Assembly (NCBI GenBank): GCA_029934265.1
Contig: JAOZMN010000006.1
Span: 1-27,629 of the forward strand
Source: Bacteroidales bacterium
GTDB lineage: Bacteria; Bacteroidota; Bacteroidia; Bacteroidales; JAADGE01
Direction of reading: 5' to 3'
DNA length: 27,629 nucleotides
The notes under the pieces are model-generated. The model made no database searches and was not told the origin of the DNA. It saw only the letters and a program-made list of their open reading frames with translations. The position numbers were made by a program, and so were the translations under genes. Below, piece after piece: positions 1-6,590 of the stretch (positions within the stretch are counted from its first letter, which is position 1; each line of letters starts with the position of its first letter).

Positions 1-28
1 TGTTTTTTTGTAAAGATACAAAAAAACA
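1..28. repeat. perfect inverted repeat at window edge
   Basis: Arms 1-12 and 17-28 are exact reverse complements (TGTTTTTTTGTA / TACAAAAAAACA) around a 4-nt loop. It lies downstream of korC. It may continue outside the window. No function can be assigned beyond a possible contribution to transcript ending. Confidence 0.6.
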
Positions 29-47
29 ACTCAATTTCAAACTTGAG
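3..47 (-). terminator. weak putative terminator of the kor operon
   Basis: On the minus strand, about 40 nt after the korC stop codon, the sequence CTCAAG-TTTGAAA-TTGAG (47 to 30) can form a 5-6 bp stem. It is followed at once by a T-rich run (TTGTTTTTTT). The stem is AT-rich and short, so this is a plausible but weak intrinsic terminator. Confidence 0.45.
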
Positions 48-87
48 CCTAAAATTTTCGGTAATTTCTTCTCTTCAATATCAAAAA

Positions 88-639
88 TTATGCCGGTGAA
101 TATTCTTTTACCTTTCCTGCACCTACTCCAATTGCTTCTTCATTAAGAGGAATAAGATGGTGGTGTCTTTCGGGTAAAGATTTCATAAGTCCTTTAAGAA
201 CATTGTCCATTTTTACGATAGGTTTGACTTTCAGATAAGCTCCGAGAACAATCATATTGAAAGTTTTTGTACTTTTCATTTTTGATGCTTCTTTTGCACC
301 TTCAATTTCGTATATGGAAATATCTGTTCTTGTGGGTAATTTGGTAATACCATTCGGGTCGAAAAGCATAACTCCTCCGGGCTTTACGGTTTCTTCAAAC
401 TTATCCATTGATTGTTGGTTAAGTATGATTGCCGTATCAAATTCGTTTACAACCGGAGAGCTTATAATATCGTCGCTGAGTATTACCATTACATTTGCAG
501 TCCCTCCTCTCATTTCGGGTCCGTAGGAAGGCATCCAGCTTACTTCTTGGTCTTGCATTATTCCGGAATAAGCCAAAATTTTACCCATCGACAATACTCC
601 TTGACCTCCAAAACCTGCTATAATTATTTCTTCTGTCAT
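88..639 (-). CDS. korC: 2-oxoacid:ferredoxin oxidoreductase, gamma subunit
   Basis: Gamma subunit of a four-subunit oxidoreductase that oxidatively decarboxylates a 2-oxoacid to the acyl-CoA and reduces ferredoxin in the cytoplasm. The 183-residue product starts at the ATG at 639, giving MTEEIIIAGFGGQG; the GFGGQG loop near the N-terminus is typical of this family. An in-frame ATG 13 codons upstream (678) would add an AT-rich, non-family extension and is rejected. The motif SYGPEMRGG near residue 40 is also typical. It is the last gene of korDABC, separated from korB by about 150 nt, unlike the tight spacing elsewhere in the operon. Substrate (2-oxoglutarate or branched-chain 2-oxoacid) cannot be decided from sequence alone. 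Confidence 0.9.
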   Translation of the reverse strand: MTEEIIIAGFGGQGVLSMGKILAYSGIMQDQEVSWMPSYGPEMRGGTANVMVILSDDIISSPVVNEFDTAIILNQQSMDKFEETVKPGGVMLFDPNGITKLPTRTDISIYEIEGAKEASKMKSTKTFNMIVLGAYLKVKPIVKMDNVLKGLMKSLPERHHHLIPLNEEAIGVGAGKVKEYSPA

Positions 640-739
640 TTTATTAAAATTTAAGTCTGCAATTAATGCAGTAATCAAATATAGACAAATTCTAAATAAA
701 TTTATCAGTAATTAATCATTAATAATTAACCGTTAATAT

Positions 740-793
740 GAGACAAAGTGCTTTGTATATGCGATTTTGTCTCTATAAATAGGTCGAATACCT
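740..793 (-). repeat. two small inverted repeats in the korB-korC spacer
   Basis: Just past the korB stop, AGGT-CGAAT-ACCT (plus strand 781-793) resembles a degenerate copy of the AGGTC-N3-GACCT hairpin seen in the ribosomal operon; the inner closing pair is lost. Next to it, GAGACAAA (740-747) and TTTGTCTC (766-773) are exact reverse complements around 18 nt. Both could fold in the kor transcript between korB and korC. Function unknown. Confidence 0.5.
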
Positions 794-1566
794 TATCCTT
801 TCAAATCGCCAAGCGGATAGAAAGGTAACATATTTTCGTGTAACCATTCGTTGGACTCTACGGGAGACATCTTCCAGCCTGAGTTACAGTTAGATACTAC
901 TTCTACAAAAGTAGTGCCTTTACCTTCAATTTGCATTTGGAATGCTTTCTTGATGGCTTTTTTTGTTTTTCGGACTAATCCGGGTTTATGAACTGCTTGT
1001 CTTGTTACGTAAGACGTCCCCGGTAGTTGTGCTACTAATTCTGTCATTTTTAGCGGGTGTCCCATTGTTTCAACATTCCTGCCGAATGGAGAGGTTGACG
1101 ATTTCATACCGGGTAAAGTTGTGGGAGCCATTTGTCCGCCGGTCATTCCGTATATACCGTTGTTTACAAAGATAAAAGTAAAATTTTCACCTCTGTTACA
1201 AGCGTGTATGGTTTCGGCTGTACCTATTGCGGCAAGGTCTCCGTCTCCTTGATATGAAAATACGATTCTATCCGGATAAACTCTTTTTATCCCGGTTGCA
1301 ACTGCGGCGGCTCTTCCGTGAGCGGCTTGTTGCATATCAATATTCAAAAATTCATAAGCCAAAACCGAGCAACCGACCGGAGCGATTCCGATAGTTTGGT
1401 CTATAACTCCAAGTTCTTCAAGAACTTCCAGCACTAATCTGTGTACAACGCCGTGTCCGCAACCGGGACAGTATGATAAAGGTTTATCTGTAAAATAGTC
1501 TGATTTGGCATGTACTATTTGTCCTTTGGCAATTACTTCCTCAGGTGTTATTATTGTTTCGCTCAT
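793..1566 (-). CDS. korB: 2-oxoacid:ferredoxin oxidoreductase, beta subunit (TPP-binding)
   Basis: Beta subunit carrying the thiamine-pyrophosphate site. The 257-residue protein shows CPGCGHG at residues 33-39, the TPP/Mg-binding GDGD at 107-110 and the paired asparagines of VNNGIYG at 135-136, in the order usual for KorB/VorC-like subunits. It works with the alpha subunit (substrate/CoA side), delta (ferredoxin) and gamma. Start at 1566 is supported by AGGAGG 8 nt upstream, which lies inside the last codons of korA, so translation of korA and korB is probably coupled. Such a strong Shine-Dalgarno is unusual in this window. In Bacteroidota this subunit is usually annotated as 2-oxoglutarate oxidoreductase; the exact 2-oxoacid remains open. 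Confidence 0.93.
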   Translation of the reverse strand: MSETIITPEEVIAKGQIVHAKSDYFTDKPLSYCPGCGHGVVHRLVLEVLEELGVIDQTIGIAPVGCSVLAYEFLNIDMQQAAHGRAAAVATGIKRVYPDRIVFSYQGDGDLAAIGTAETIHACNRGENFTFIFVNNGIYGMTGGQMAPTTLPGMKSSTSPFGRNVETMGHPLKMTELVAQLPGTSYVTRQAVHKPGLVRKTKKAIKKAFQMQIEGKGTTFVEVVSNCNSGWKMSPVESNEWLHENMLPFYPLGDLKG

Positions 1567-1570
1567 TTTT

Positions 1571-2662
1571 TTATCCTCCTATTAGTTTTTGTTCAATTGC
1601 ATTACTGATTTCTTCGGGTGATGGTACTACTCCGCCCATTCTTCCGTAAAATTCAACCGGAATTTTGCCGTTTACCGAAAGTCTGACATCTTCCACCATT
1701 TGACCTGTATTCATTTCAACGGTAAGTATTCCTTTTACGTTGTCGGCGAGTTCCGATATTTTTTCTTTAGGGAAAGGCCATAGAGTAATTGGTCGTAAAA
1801 CTCCAACTTTTACTCCTCTTTTTTTGCTTATTTCTGCGGCTTTTTTGCAAATTCGAGCAACAGAACCGAAAGCTACAAGAAGATAATCTGCATCATCGCA
1901 ATTTATTTCTTCGTATTTTACTTCGTTTTTTTCTATTTCTCGATATTTTTCTTGCAAATGATTATTATGCTCTTCCATATCTTCGGCTTTCAAATCAAGA
2001 GATGTGATAAAATTTCTATCTCCTATATTTTCTTTTTTTCTGCCGAGTGTAGCCCAACTTCCGTATCTTTTTTCGATTTCATCATCGCTTAGTCTTTCTT
2101 GTTGGGGTTCAAATGTTACTTTTTCCATCATTTGTCCGATAAGTCCGTCCGATAGAATCATTACGGGAGTTCTGTATTTGAAAGCAAGGTCGTAGCCTGT
2201 TCCTACAAAATCAGCCATTTCTTGTACTGTAGCCGGAGCTAATACAAGTAAGTTATAATCACCGTGTCCTCCGCCTTTTACAGCTTGGAAATAATCTGCT
2301 TGAGATGGTTGAATTGTTCCGAGTCCCGGTCCGCCTCTTACTACATTTACTATAAGACATGGTAATTCAGCACCTGCTATATATGAAATTCCTTCTTGCT
2401 TTAGGCTGATACCGGGACTCGATGAGCTTGTCATTGTTTTTTTCCCACAAGCGGCAGCTCCGTAAACCATATTTATTGCCGCAACTTCACTTTCAGCTTG
2501 CAAAACGACCATTCCTGTACGCTTGTGAGGTTCGTTAAGCATTAAATACTCGATTACTTCAGATTGCGGAGTTATCGGGTAACCAAAATATGCATCTGTT
2601 CCGCATCTGATGGCCGCTTCGGCGAGTGCCTCGTTGCCCTTCATTAATTTTACTTCTTCCAT
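1571..2662 (-). CDS. korA: 2-oxoacid:ferredoxin oxidoreductase, alpha subunit
   Basis: Alpha subunit, 363 residues. The N-terminal pyrimidine-binding domain begins with MKGNEALAEAA near residue 7 and has GYPITPQSE at 27-35. A glycine-rich segment (RGGPGLGTIQPSQ) follows in the first third. The C-terminal third resembles the transketolase C-terminal-like domain. Family members are often called VorB (3-methyl-2-oxobutanoate) or KorA (2-oxoglutarate) in this phylum, and sequence inspection does not separate them. It follows korD by 46 nt and ends 4 nt before the korB start; its last codons (LIGG) are written by the korB Shine-Dalgarno sequence. Confidence 0.92.
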   Translation of the reverse strand: MEEVKLMKGNEALAEAAIRCGTDAYFGYPITPQSEVIEYLMLNEPHKRTGMVVLQAESEVAAINMVYGAAACGKKTMTSSSSPGISLKQEGISYIAGAELPCLIVNVVRGGPGLGTIQPSQADYFQAVKGGGHGDYNLLVLAPATVQEMADFVGTGYDLAFKYRTPVMILSDGLIGQMMEKVTFEPQQERLSDDEIEKRYGSWATLGRKKENIGDRNFITSLDLKAEDMEEHNNHLQEKYREIEKNEVKYEEINCDDADYLLVAFGSVARICKKAAEISKKRGVKVGVLRPITLWPFPKEKISELADNVKGILTVEMNTGQMVEDVRLSVNGKIPVEFYGRMGGVVPSPEEISNAIEQKLIGG

Positions 2663-2708
2663 TATAAAAAAGTTTTTTGTTAATTTTTAAAATTACTATG
2701 CGACACTC

Positions 2709-2939
2709 TTATTTTTGAGGTTTTAATCTGTAAACTGTTATTACAGAGTCCGGACATACCAACGAACAACTCATACATCCTGTACAAGCGAGATGATTTG
2801 CCGGATACGCATAGTTAAATCCTTTTCCGTTTACCTGCTCGCTAAGTTCGATAACACTTGTCGGACAAGCAACAACACACAAATTACAGCCTTTACAATA
2901 CTCAGTATCAACTACTATTGCTCCTCTTATTTTTGCCAT
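2709..2939 (-). CDS. korD: 2-oxoacid:ferredoxin oxidoreductase, delta subunit (2[4Fe-4S] ferredoxin)
   Basis: A 76-residue ferredoxin-like subunit that passes electrons from the TPP subunits towards ferredoxin. Two complete [4Fe-4S] motifs are visible: C15-x2-C18-x2-C21-x3-C25-P and C52-x2-C55-x2-C58-x3-C62-P. It is the first gene of the operon, so its leader holds the promoter and a small GC hairpin. Length and motif layout match the delta subunits of the four-subunit 2-oxoacid oxidoreductases. Confidence 0.92.
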   Translation of the reverse strand: MAKIRGAIVVDTEYCKGCNLCVVACPTSVIELSEQVNGKGFNYAYPANHLACTGCMSCSLVCPDSVITVYRLKPQK

Positions 2940-2965
2940 AATATTTATTTATTTATTATAAGAAT

Positions 2966-2979
2966 GGGGTCTTAGCCCC
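2966..2979 (-). promoter_or_regulatory. small GC hairpin in the korD leader
   Basis: On the minus strand GGGG-CTAAGA-CCCC forms a 4-bp all-GC stem in an otherwise very AT-rich leader, ending 26 nt before the korD ATG. Its size and position recall the short hairpins of the ribosomal operon spacers, but the sequence differs. Confidence 0.45.
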
Positions 2980-2998
2980 GGTTATTAATTATATTTTT

Positions 2999-3006
2999 CA
3001 AAGATA
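2999..3006 (-). promoter_or_regulatory. putative -7 element of the kor operon promoter
   Basis: Minus-strand TATCTTTG matches the Bacteroidota -7 consensus TAnnTTTG, 60 nt upstream of korD. No clean TTG -33 element lies at the right distance, so the call rests on the -7 box and its position. Confidence 0.5.
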
Positions 3007-3037
3007 ATAATTATATATAAAGTATAAACATTTATTC

Positions 3038-3202
3038 GATATTTTTTACTTGATAAATATCATGTTTTTTATTCTGTCAAAATAAAAAACATATTATATT
3101 TAATACCGTTTTGAGTATTGATATAATGTGTCCGGTATTTTATAACGAATAGTTAAAACTATTCTAATTTAGTGTTTTCAAGATATTAATATACATACCG
3201 GA
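3038..3202. repeat. cluster of five inverted repeats between the DUF3127 gene and korD
   Basis: Pairs seen: GATATTT 3038-3044 with AAATATC 3055-3061; ATGTTTTTTATT 3062-3073 with its exact complement 3081-3092; AATAC 3102-3106 with GTATT 3115-3119; GAATAGTT 3147-3154 with AACTATTC 3157-3164. The last is nested inside TCCGGTAT 3131-3138 and ATACCGGA 3195-3202. The outermost pair can be extended by GTG/CAC with a 4-nt bulge. It begins just after the DUF3127 stop on the minus strand, so it could be the 3' end structure of the folding operon. None has a classical GC stem plus T-run. Confidence 0.6.
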
Positions 3203-3215
3203 TAGACACTGATAT

Positions 3216-3575
3216 TTAGAACGGTAAGTCTTCCTCTTCCGGTGGAGGAATGTCGTCTTCGGTAAATTTAGGTATGTTTTCTGCTCCGGAACTTGATGCT
3301 GTAGGATTTTTTTCTATTTTCCAAGGTCTTAAATCGGTGTACCACCTGTCTTTAAATTCACGAGATTCTACATTAAAGCTTATTTTTACAGTATCTCCCG
3401 TATTCAACGTTTTGACAATATCTGCTTTGTCTCCCCAAGCAGAAAAACATATTTTTTTAGGATATTTATCATCTGTTTCTATAACAAAATCTTGTTTTAC
3501 CCATTTGCCGTTTCGTCCTTCTCCTGTTTGTTCGGGTAAAATTTTGTGTACGTTTCCTTCAATTTCTAAACTCAT
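3216..3575 (-). CDS. DUF3127 family protein, OB-fold-like with SSB-type acidic tail
   Basis: A 119-residue protein of the Bacteroidota-specific DUF3127 family, from the pattern EGxVHKILPEQTG...KQDFVIET...FSAWGDKAD...VKISFNVESREF...DLRPWKI. The core looks like a small beta-barrel (OB-fold) of about 90 residues. It is followed by a proline/acidic linker ending EEEDLPF, which closely resembles the C-terminal DDDIPF tip used by single-stranded DNA-binding proteins to recruit partners. This suggests a nucleic-acid-binding role, but no function is established from the sequence. It is the last gene of the isomerase operon, 10 nt after the cyclophilin stop. Confidence 0.8.
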   Translation of the reverse strand: MSLEIEGNVHKILPEQTGEGRNGKWVKQDFVIETDDKYPKKICFSAWGDKADIVKTLNTGDTVKISFNVESREFKDRWYTDLRPWKIEKNPTASSSGAENIPKFTEDDIPPPEEEDLPF

Positions 3576-3585
3576 AATTATTATT

Positions 3586-4023
3586 TTATTTGTCCATTTC
3601 TATTTTAAGTATTTTGTCGCCGCCGGAAATTTTATCTATAATATCCAAACCTTCGACTATTCTTCCGAAGCAAGTATGTACTCCGTCGAGGTGTGCCGTG
3701 TTTTGTCTGTTATGGCATATGAAAAACTGTGAACCTCCGGTATCTTTGCCTGCATGAGCCATAGATAGTACTCCTTTGTCGTGTTTTTGGTTTCCGCCTT
3801 GTGTTTCGCATTTTATACTGTAACCGGGCCCGCCGGTTCCGTCTCCTTTCGGGCAACCGCCTTGTATTACAAAATCATTGATTACTCGATGAAATGTTAG
3901 ACCGTCATAAAATTTTTTGTCGATTAATGTCGCAAAATTAGATGCTGTATTCGGGGTGTCTTCTTTGTAAAGCTCGAATTTCATTTCGCCCCTTTCTGTA
4001 AAAATAGTTCCTGTTGTGTTCAC
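3586..4023 (-). CDS. cyclophilin-type peptidyl-prolyl cis-trans isomerase
   Basis: Cytoplasmic-type cyclophilin that isomerises Xaa-Pro bonds. Core motifs are present: FHRVINDFVIQGG, GTGGPGY, GVLSMAHAG, GSQFFIC and HTCFGRIVEG, covering the active-site Arg, Phe and Gln positions. I chose a GTG start at 4023 (145 residues), because the family normally begins two residues before the matching first beta-strand. The ATG at 4086 would add 21 residues written by very AT-rich DNA and unlike any part of the fold. No signal peptide is seen. It follows the third FKBP gene and precedes the DUF3127 gene in one operon. A copy of the GGTC-N3-GACC hairpin lies upstream (4093-4103). Confidence 0.88.
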   Translation of the reverse strand: MNTTGTIFTERGEMKFELYKEDTPNTASNFATLIDKKFYDGLTFHRVINDFVIQGGCPKGDGTGGPGYSIKCETQGGNQKHDKGVLSMAHAGKDTGGSQFFICHNRQNTAHLDGVHTCFGRIVEGLDIIDKISGGDKILKIEMDK

Positions 4024-4092
4024 TTTTAATATTTTTAAATTGATAAATATTTTTTGATTCAATGATTTTACACGAGTAAGTAACATTAAAGT

Positions 4093-4107
4093 GGTCAGCG
4101 ACCTTAA
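4093..4107. repeat. GGTC-AGC-GACC hairpin, copy outside the ribosomal operon
   Basis: Plus strand GGTCAGCGACCTTAA (4093-4107) is identical over 15 nt to 23813-23827 in the rplN-rplX spacer. Here it sits right after the last FKBP stop and before the cyclophilin gene, whose transcript is on the minus strand, so the RNA reads GGTC-GCT-GACC. The stem is 4 bp with a C-G closing pair and a 3-nt loop. Confidence 0.7.
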
Positions 4108-4821
4108 TTATTCAGGAGGTTCAATTTCCAAAAGTTCAACTACAAAAATGAGTGTACTGTAAGGTTTTATTTTTCCCATATCACGGTCGCCGTAAGCAAG
4201 TTCTTGCGGAATGTAAAGTTCCCATTTTGCACCGACTTTCATTAATTGCAATGCTTCCGTCCAGCCGGGAATAACTCCGGACACAGGAAATGTTATGGGT
4301 TCTCCCCGCTCGTAGGAGCTGTCAAAAGTTGTTCCGTCGATAAGTGTTCCTTTGTAATGTGTTTTTACTTTGCTGTCTTTTGTAGGCATTGCTCCGTCTC
4401 CGGCTTTGATGATTTTATATTGTAATCCGCTTTTTGTTGTAATGACTCCTTCTTCTTTTGCATTTTTAGCAAGGAAATCGGAACCGGTTTTTAAATTTTC
4501 GGCATATTTTACTTCATTTTCTTTTTTTTCTTTTTCCTGCATTCTTTTTTGCTTTTCTCCGAAAAATTTTTGCAAAATTTGTTTTGTCGTATCTTCACTG
4601 AACAAAATATTCTTATCAGCAATAATTACATCAAATCCTTTTTTTATTAAGTCGCTATTAAGTTCGGTAACGTTTTGATTTTTCATTGCTCTGCCAATAT
4701 CCATACCGAGTGCATAGCTGACCGAGTCGTTAAAAGTTTTAAGTTCAGTCTTCTTTTTGCGTTGTCCGAAACTTTGAGATACGGAAAATACAACAAGTAT
4801 TATAATTATTATTTTTTTCAT
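4108..4821 (-). CDS. FKBP-type peptidyl-prolyl isomerase, exported (copy 1, third in operon)
   Basis: A 237-residue isomerase with an N-terminal signal peptide (MKKIIIII..., ending near SFG-Q) and no lipobox, so probably a soluble periplasmic protein. An FKBP_N dimerisation domain starts at about residue 33 (SVSYALGMDIGRAM). A charged helical linker follows (KRMQEKEKKENE). The FKBP_C catalytic domain runs from about residue 130 to the end, with GTLIDGTTFDSS, GVIPGWTEALQLM and AYGDRDMG. It is one of three tandem paralogues and shares with both the unusual GDRDMG/GSRDMG-x-IKPYSTLIF ending. Spacer to the preceding copy is 21 nt. Confidence 0.92.
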   Translation of the reverse strand: MKKIIIIILVVFSVSQSFGQRKKKTELKTFNDSVSYALGMDIGRAMKNQNVTELNSDLIKKGFDVIIADKNILFSEDTTKQILQKFFGEKQKRMQEKEKKENEVKYAENLKTGSDFLAKNAKEEGVITTKSGLQYKIIKAGDGAMPTKDSKVKTHYKGTLIDGTTFDSSYERGEPITFPVSGVIPGWTEALQLMKVGAKWELYIPQELAYGDRDMGKIKPYSTLIFVVELLEIEPPE

Positions 4822-4842
4822 TATTATTTATTTTTGCGAAAA

Positions 4843-5577
4843 TTATTTGTCCTCTTTTTCAATTTTAAGTAGTTCGATTTTAAAAATAAGTGTACTGTAC
4901 GGTTTTATTGACCCCATATCTCTGTCGCCGTATGCAAGTTCTTGTGGAATATAAAGTTCCCATTCTGCTCCGGTTTTCATGAGTTGTAAAGCTTCAGTCC
5001 AACCGGGAATTACACCTTGTACCGGGAAAGTTGCAGGTTCACCTCTTTTATAAGAGCTGTCAAAAATAGTATCATTCATCAAGCGTCCTTCGTAGTTAGT
5101 CGTAACTTTGTCTGTTAATTTCGGTATTGCTCCGGTTCCCTGTTTTATTATTTTGTATTGTAATCCGCTTGGCAATGTTACAACACCCTCTTTTTTAGAA
5201 TTTTCCGCAAGGAACTTTTGTCCCTCTTCTATATTTCCTGCATATTTTGCTTTCGCTTCAGCTTTTGCTTTTTCAGCCATTAGTTTTTGTTTTTCTCCGA
5301 AAAATTTTTGTAAGATAACTTTTGTGGTATCTTCACCGACAAGTATGTTACTGTCTGCAATTCCGGCCTTAAATCCTGCCAATAAAAAAGCCGGGTCTAT
5401 TTCAGATGCTTCTTGCTTTTTCATTGCTCTTCCGATGTCTAAACCAAGACAATAACTAACCGAATCAATATTTGTTTCGGGTGATGATTTTGTGATACTT
5501 TCTGCTTCGTTTTGGTTACACGCTTGTAATCCGACAATTACGACTGCTGCTACTGCAACAATTAATAGTTTTTTCAT
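4843..5577 (-). CDS. FKBP-type peptidyl-prolyl isomerase, lipoprotein (copy 2)
   Basis: A 244-residue FKBP_N plus FKBP_C protein. Its N-terminus carries a lipobox (VGLQAC, Cys at residue 20), so it should be a lipid-anchored envelope isomerase, unlike its two neighbours. The FKBP_N segment has SVSYCLGLDIGRAMKK. An Ala/Lys-rich helix (AEKAKAEAKAKY) links to the catalytic domain with GRLMNDTIFDSS, GVIPGWTEALQLM and AYGDRDMG. It closely resembles copy 1 over the catalytic domain, pointing to local duplication. It is cotranscribed between the other two copies. Confidence 0.92.
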   Translation of the reverse strand: MKKLLIVAVAAVVIVGLQACNQNEAESITKSSPETNIDSVSYCLGLDIGRAMKKQEASEIDPAFLLAGFKAGIADSNILVGEDTTKVILQKFFGEKQKLMAEKAKAEAKAKYAGNIEEGQKFLAENSKKEGVVTLPSGLQYKIIKQGTGAIPKLTDKVTTNYEGRLMNDTIFDSSYKRGEPATFPVQGVIPGWTEALQLMKTGAEWELYIPQELAYGDRDMGSIKPYSTLIFKIELLKIEKEDK

Positions 5578-5607
5578 TATTGATAATTATGTTTAAAAGT
5601 TTATAAT

Positions 5608-6285
5608 TTAATTTTCTATGGATATAAGTTCTATTTTAAAAATAAGTGTACTGTAAGGCTTTATTGCTCCCATATCACGAGAGCCGTAAGCAATGTCGTA
5701 AGGAATATATAATTCCCAAATTGCTCCCTCTTTCATTAAAAGTAATGCTTCCGTCCAACCTTTAATAACTCCGTTTACCGGGAAAACGAGTGGCTCTCCT
5801 CTTTTGTAAGAAGAATCAAATACCGTTCCGTCTATTAATTTTCCTTCGTAATTAGTTTTAACCTTATCTGATTGTCTCGGGATATTCCCTGTGCCCTTTT
5901 TGATGATTTTATACTGCAAACCGCTTTTAAGAGTTACAACTCCCTCTTTTTTTGAATTTTCTCCGAGAAATTTTTTCCCTGTTTTTACAGCTTCCGGAAA
6001 TTTTTCGGCATCAATATTTTCAAAATATTTTTGTATGAATTCGTTTGCTTCGTCTTCTTTCATCATATCCGGCACACCGCTGTAAACATCTTGAATAGCT
6101 TTCCCGATGGCAATAGGGTTTACATCAAAAATTTCTTGTTTTTTGAGATTAGAAGCTACGCTTACTCCGAGTGCATAGCTGAATGAATCAATATCAGTTT
6201 TTAATTTCACTTTCCCGATAGTTTTTTGTGCGGTTGTATTAAAAATAACAACGCAAGTTAGAATTAATGTTATAGTTGTCTTCAT
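5608..6285 (-). CDS. FKBP-type peptidyl-prolyl isomerase, exported (copy 3, first in operon)
   Basis: A 225-residue isomerase with a signal peptide (MKTTITLILTCVVIFNTTAQ). A cysteine at residue 11 lies inside the hydrophobic core and is not a lipobox. FKBP_N has SFSYALGVSVASNLKK. FKBP_C has GKLIDGTVFDSS, GVIKGWTEALLLM and AYGSRDMG. It is the most divergent of the three tandem copies and the first gene of the folding operon. A TATATTTG promoter element lies about 105 nt upstream. Confidence 0.92.
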   Translation of the reverse strand: MKTTITLILTCVVIFNTTAQKTIGKVKLKTDIDSFSYALGVSVASNLKKQEIFDVNPIAIGKAIQDVYSGVPDMMKEDEANEFIQKYFENIDAEKFPEAVKTGKKFLGENSKKEGVVTLKSGLQYKIIKKGTGNIPRQSDKVKTNYEGKLIDGTVFDSSYKRGEPLVFPVNGVIKGWTEALLLMKEGAIWELYIPYDIAYGSRDMGAIKPYSTLIFKIELISIEN

Positions 6286-6388
6286 GATTTTACGATACTT
6301 AAAATAAGAAGTTTAAACTTATGATATTTAACACAATCTGTAATGTGAAAGATTATGTTATACAAAATAATTTATATATGTTTTTTTG

Positions 6389-6396
6389 CAAATATA
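6389..6396 (-). promoter_or_regulatory. putative -7 element of the isomerase operon promoter
   Basis: Minus-strand TATATTTG is an exact TAnnTTTG match, 104 nt upstream of the first FKBP gene. No TTG is seen 19-21 nt further upstream, so the -33 half is unsupported. Confidence 0.5.
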
Positions 6397-6473
6397 TAAA
6401 CTTAGTAAACATTTAAAAATTTTACTTATATAAGAAAAAACAATTTTTGTTTTTAAAAGTACTTTTTTTTTAT

Positions 6474-6481
6474 TTACTTTG
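6474..6481 (+). promoter_or_regulatory. possible promoter of the coiled-coil gene
   Basis: TTACTTTG (near match to TAnnTTTG, followed by CA as often seen) lies 109 nt before the ATG at 6591. A TTTG at 6446-6449 could be the -33 element, but the 24-nt spacing is longer than the usual 19-21. Confidence 0.35.
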
Positions 6482-6542
6482 CAGATATAAAGATAATTAG
6501 GAATTATAAAACGATAGTTTTAAAAAATCTTAATTAAAAACT

Positions 6543-6566
6543 TTTTTTCTTAATATTAAGAAAAAA
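6543..6566. repeat. 24-bp perfect palindrome before the coiled-coil gene
   Basis: Arms 6543-6554 (TTTTTTCTTAAT) and 6555-6566 are exact reverse complements, ending 24 nt before the ATG at 6591. It could be an operator or a leader hairpin; nothing shows which. Confidence 0.6.
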
Positions 6567-6590
6567 TAATATACCCCTAAATTTATTTGT

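Larger units (their letters stand above)
6286..6590. other. 305-nt divergent intergenic region
   Basis: Very AT-rich spacer between the FKBP operon (minus) and the coiled-coil gene (plus). It holds a minus-strand TATATTTG, a plus-strand TTACTTTG and a 24-bp palindrome, each listed separately. No gene or RNA family is recognisable in it. Confidence 0.7.

Noticed and set aside
3250..3732. 160-codon plus-strand ORF opposite the DUF3127 and cyclophilin genes
   Set aside because: Antisense shadow of two well-supported genes, with no recognisable domain.
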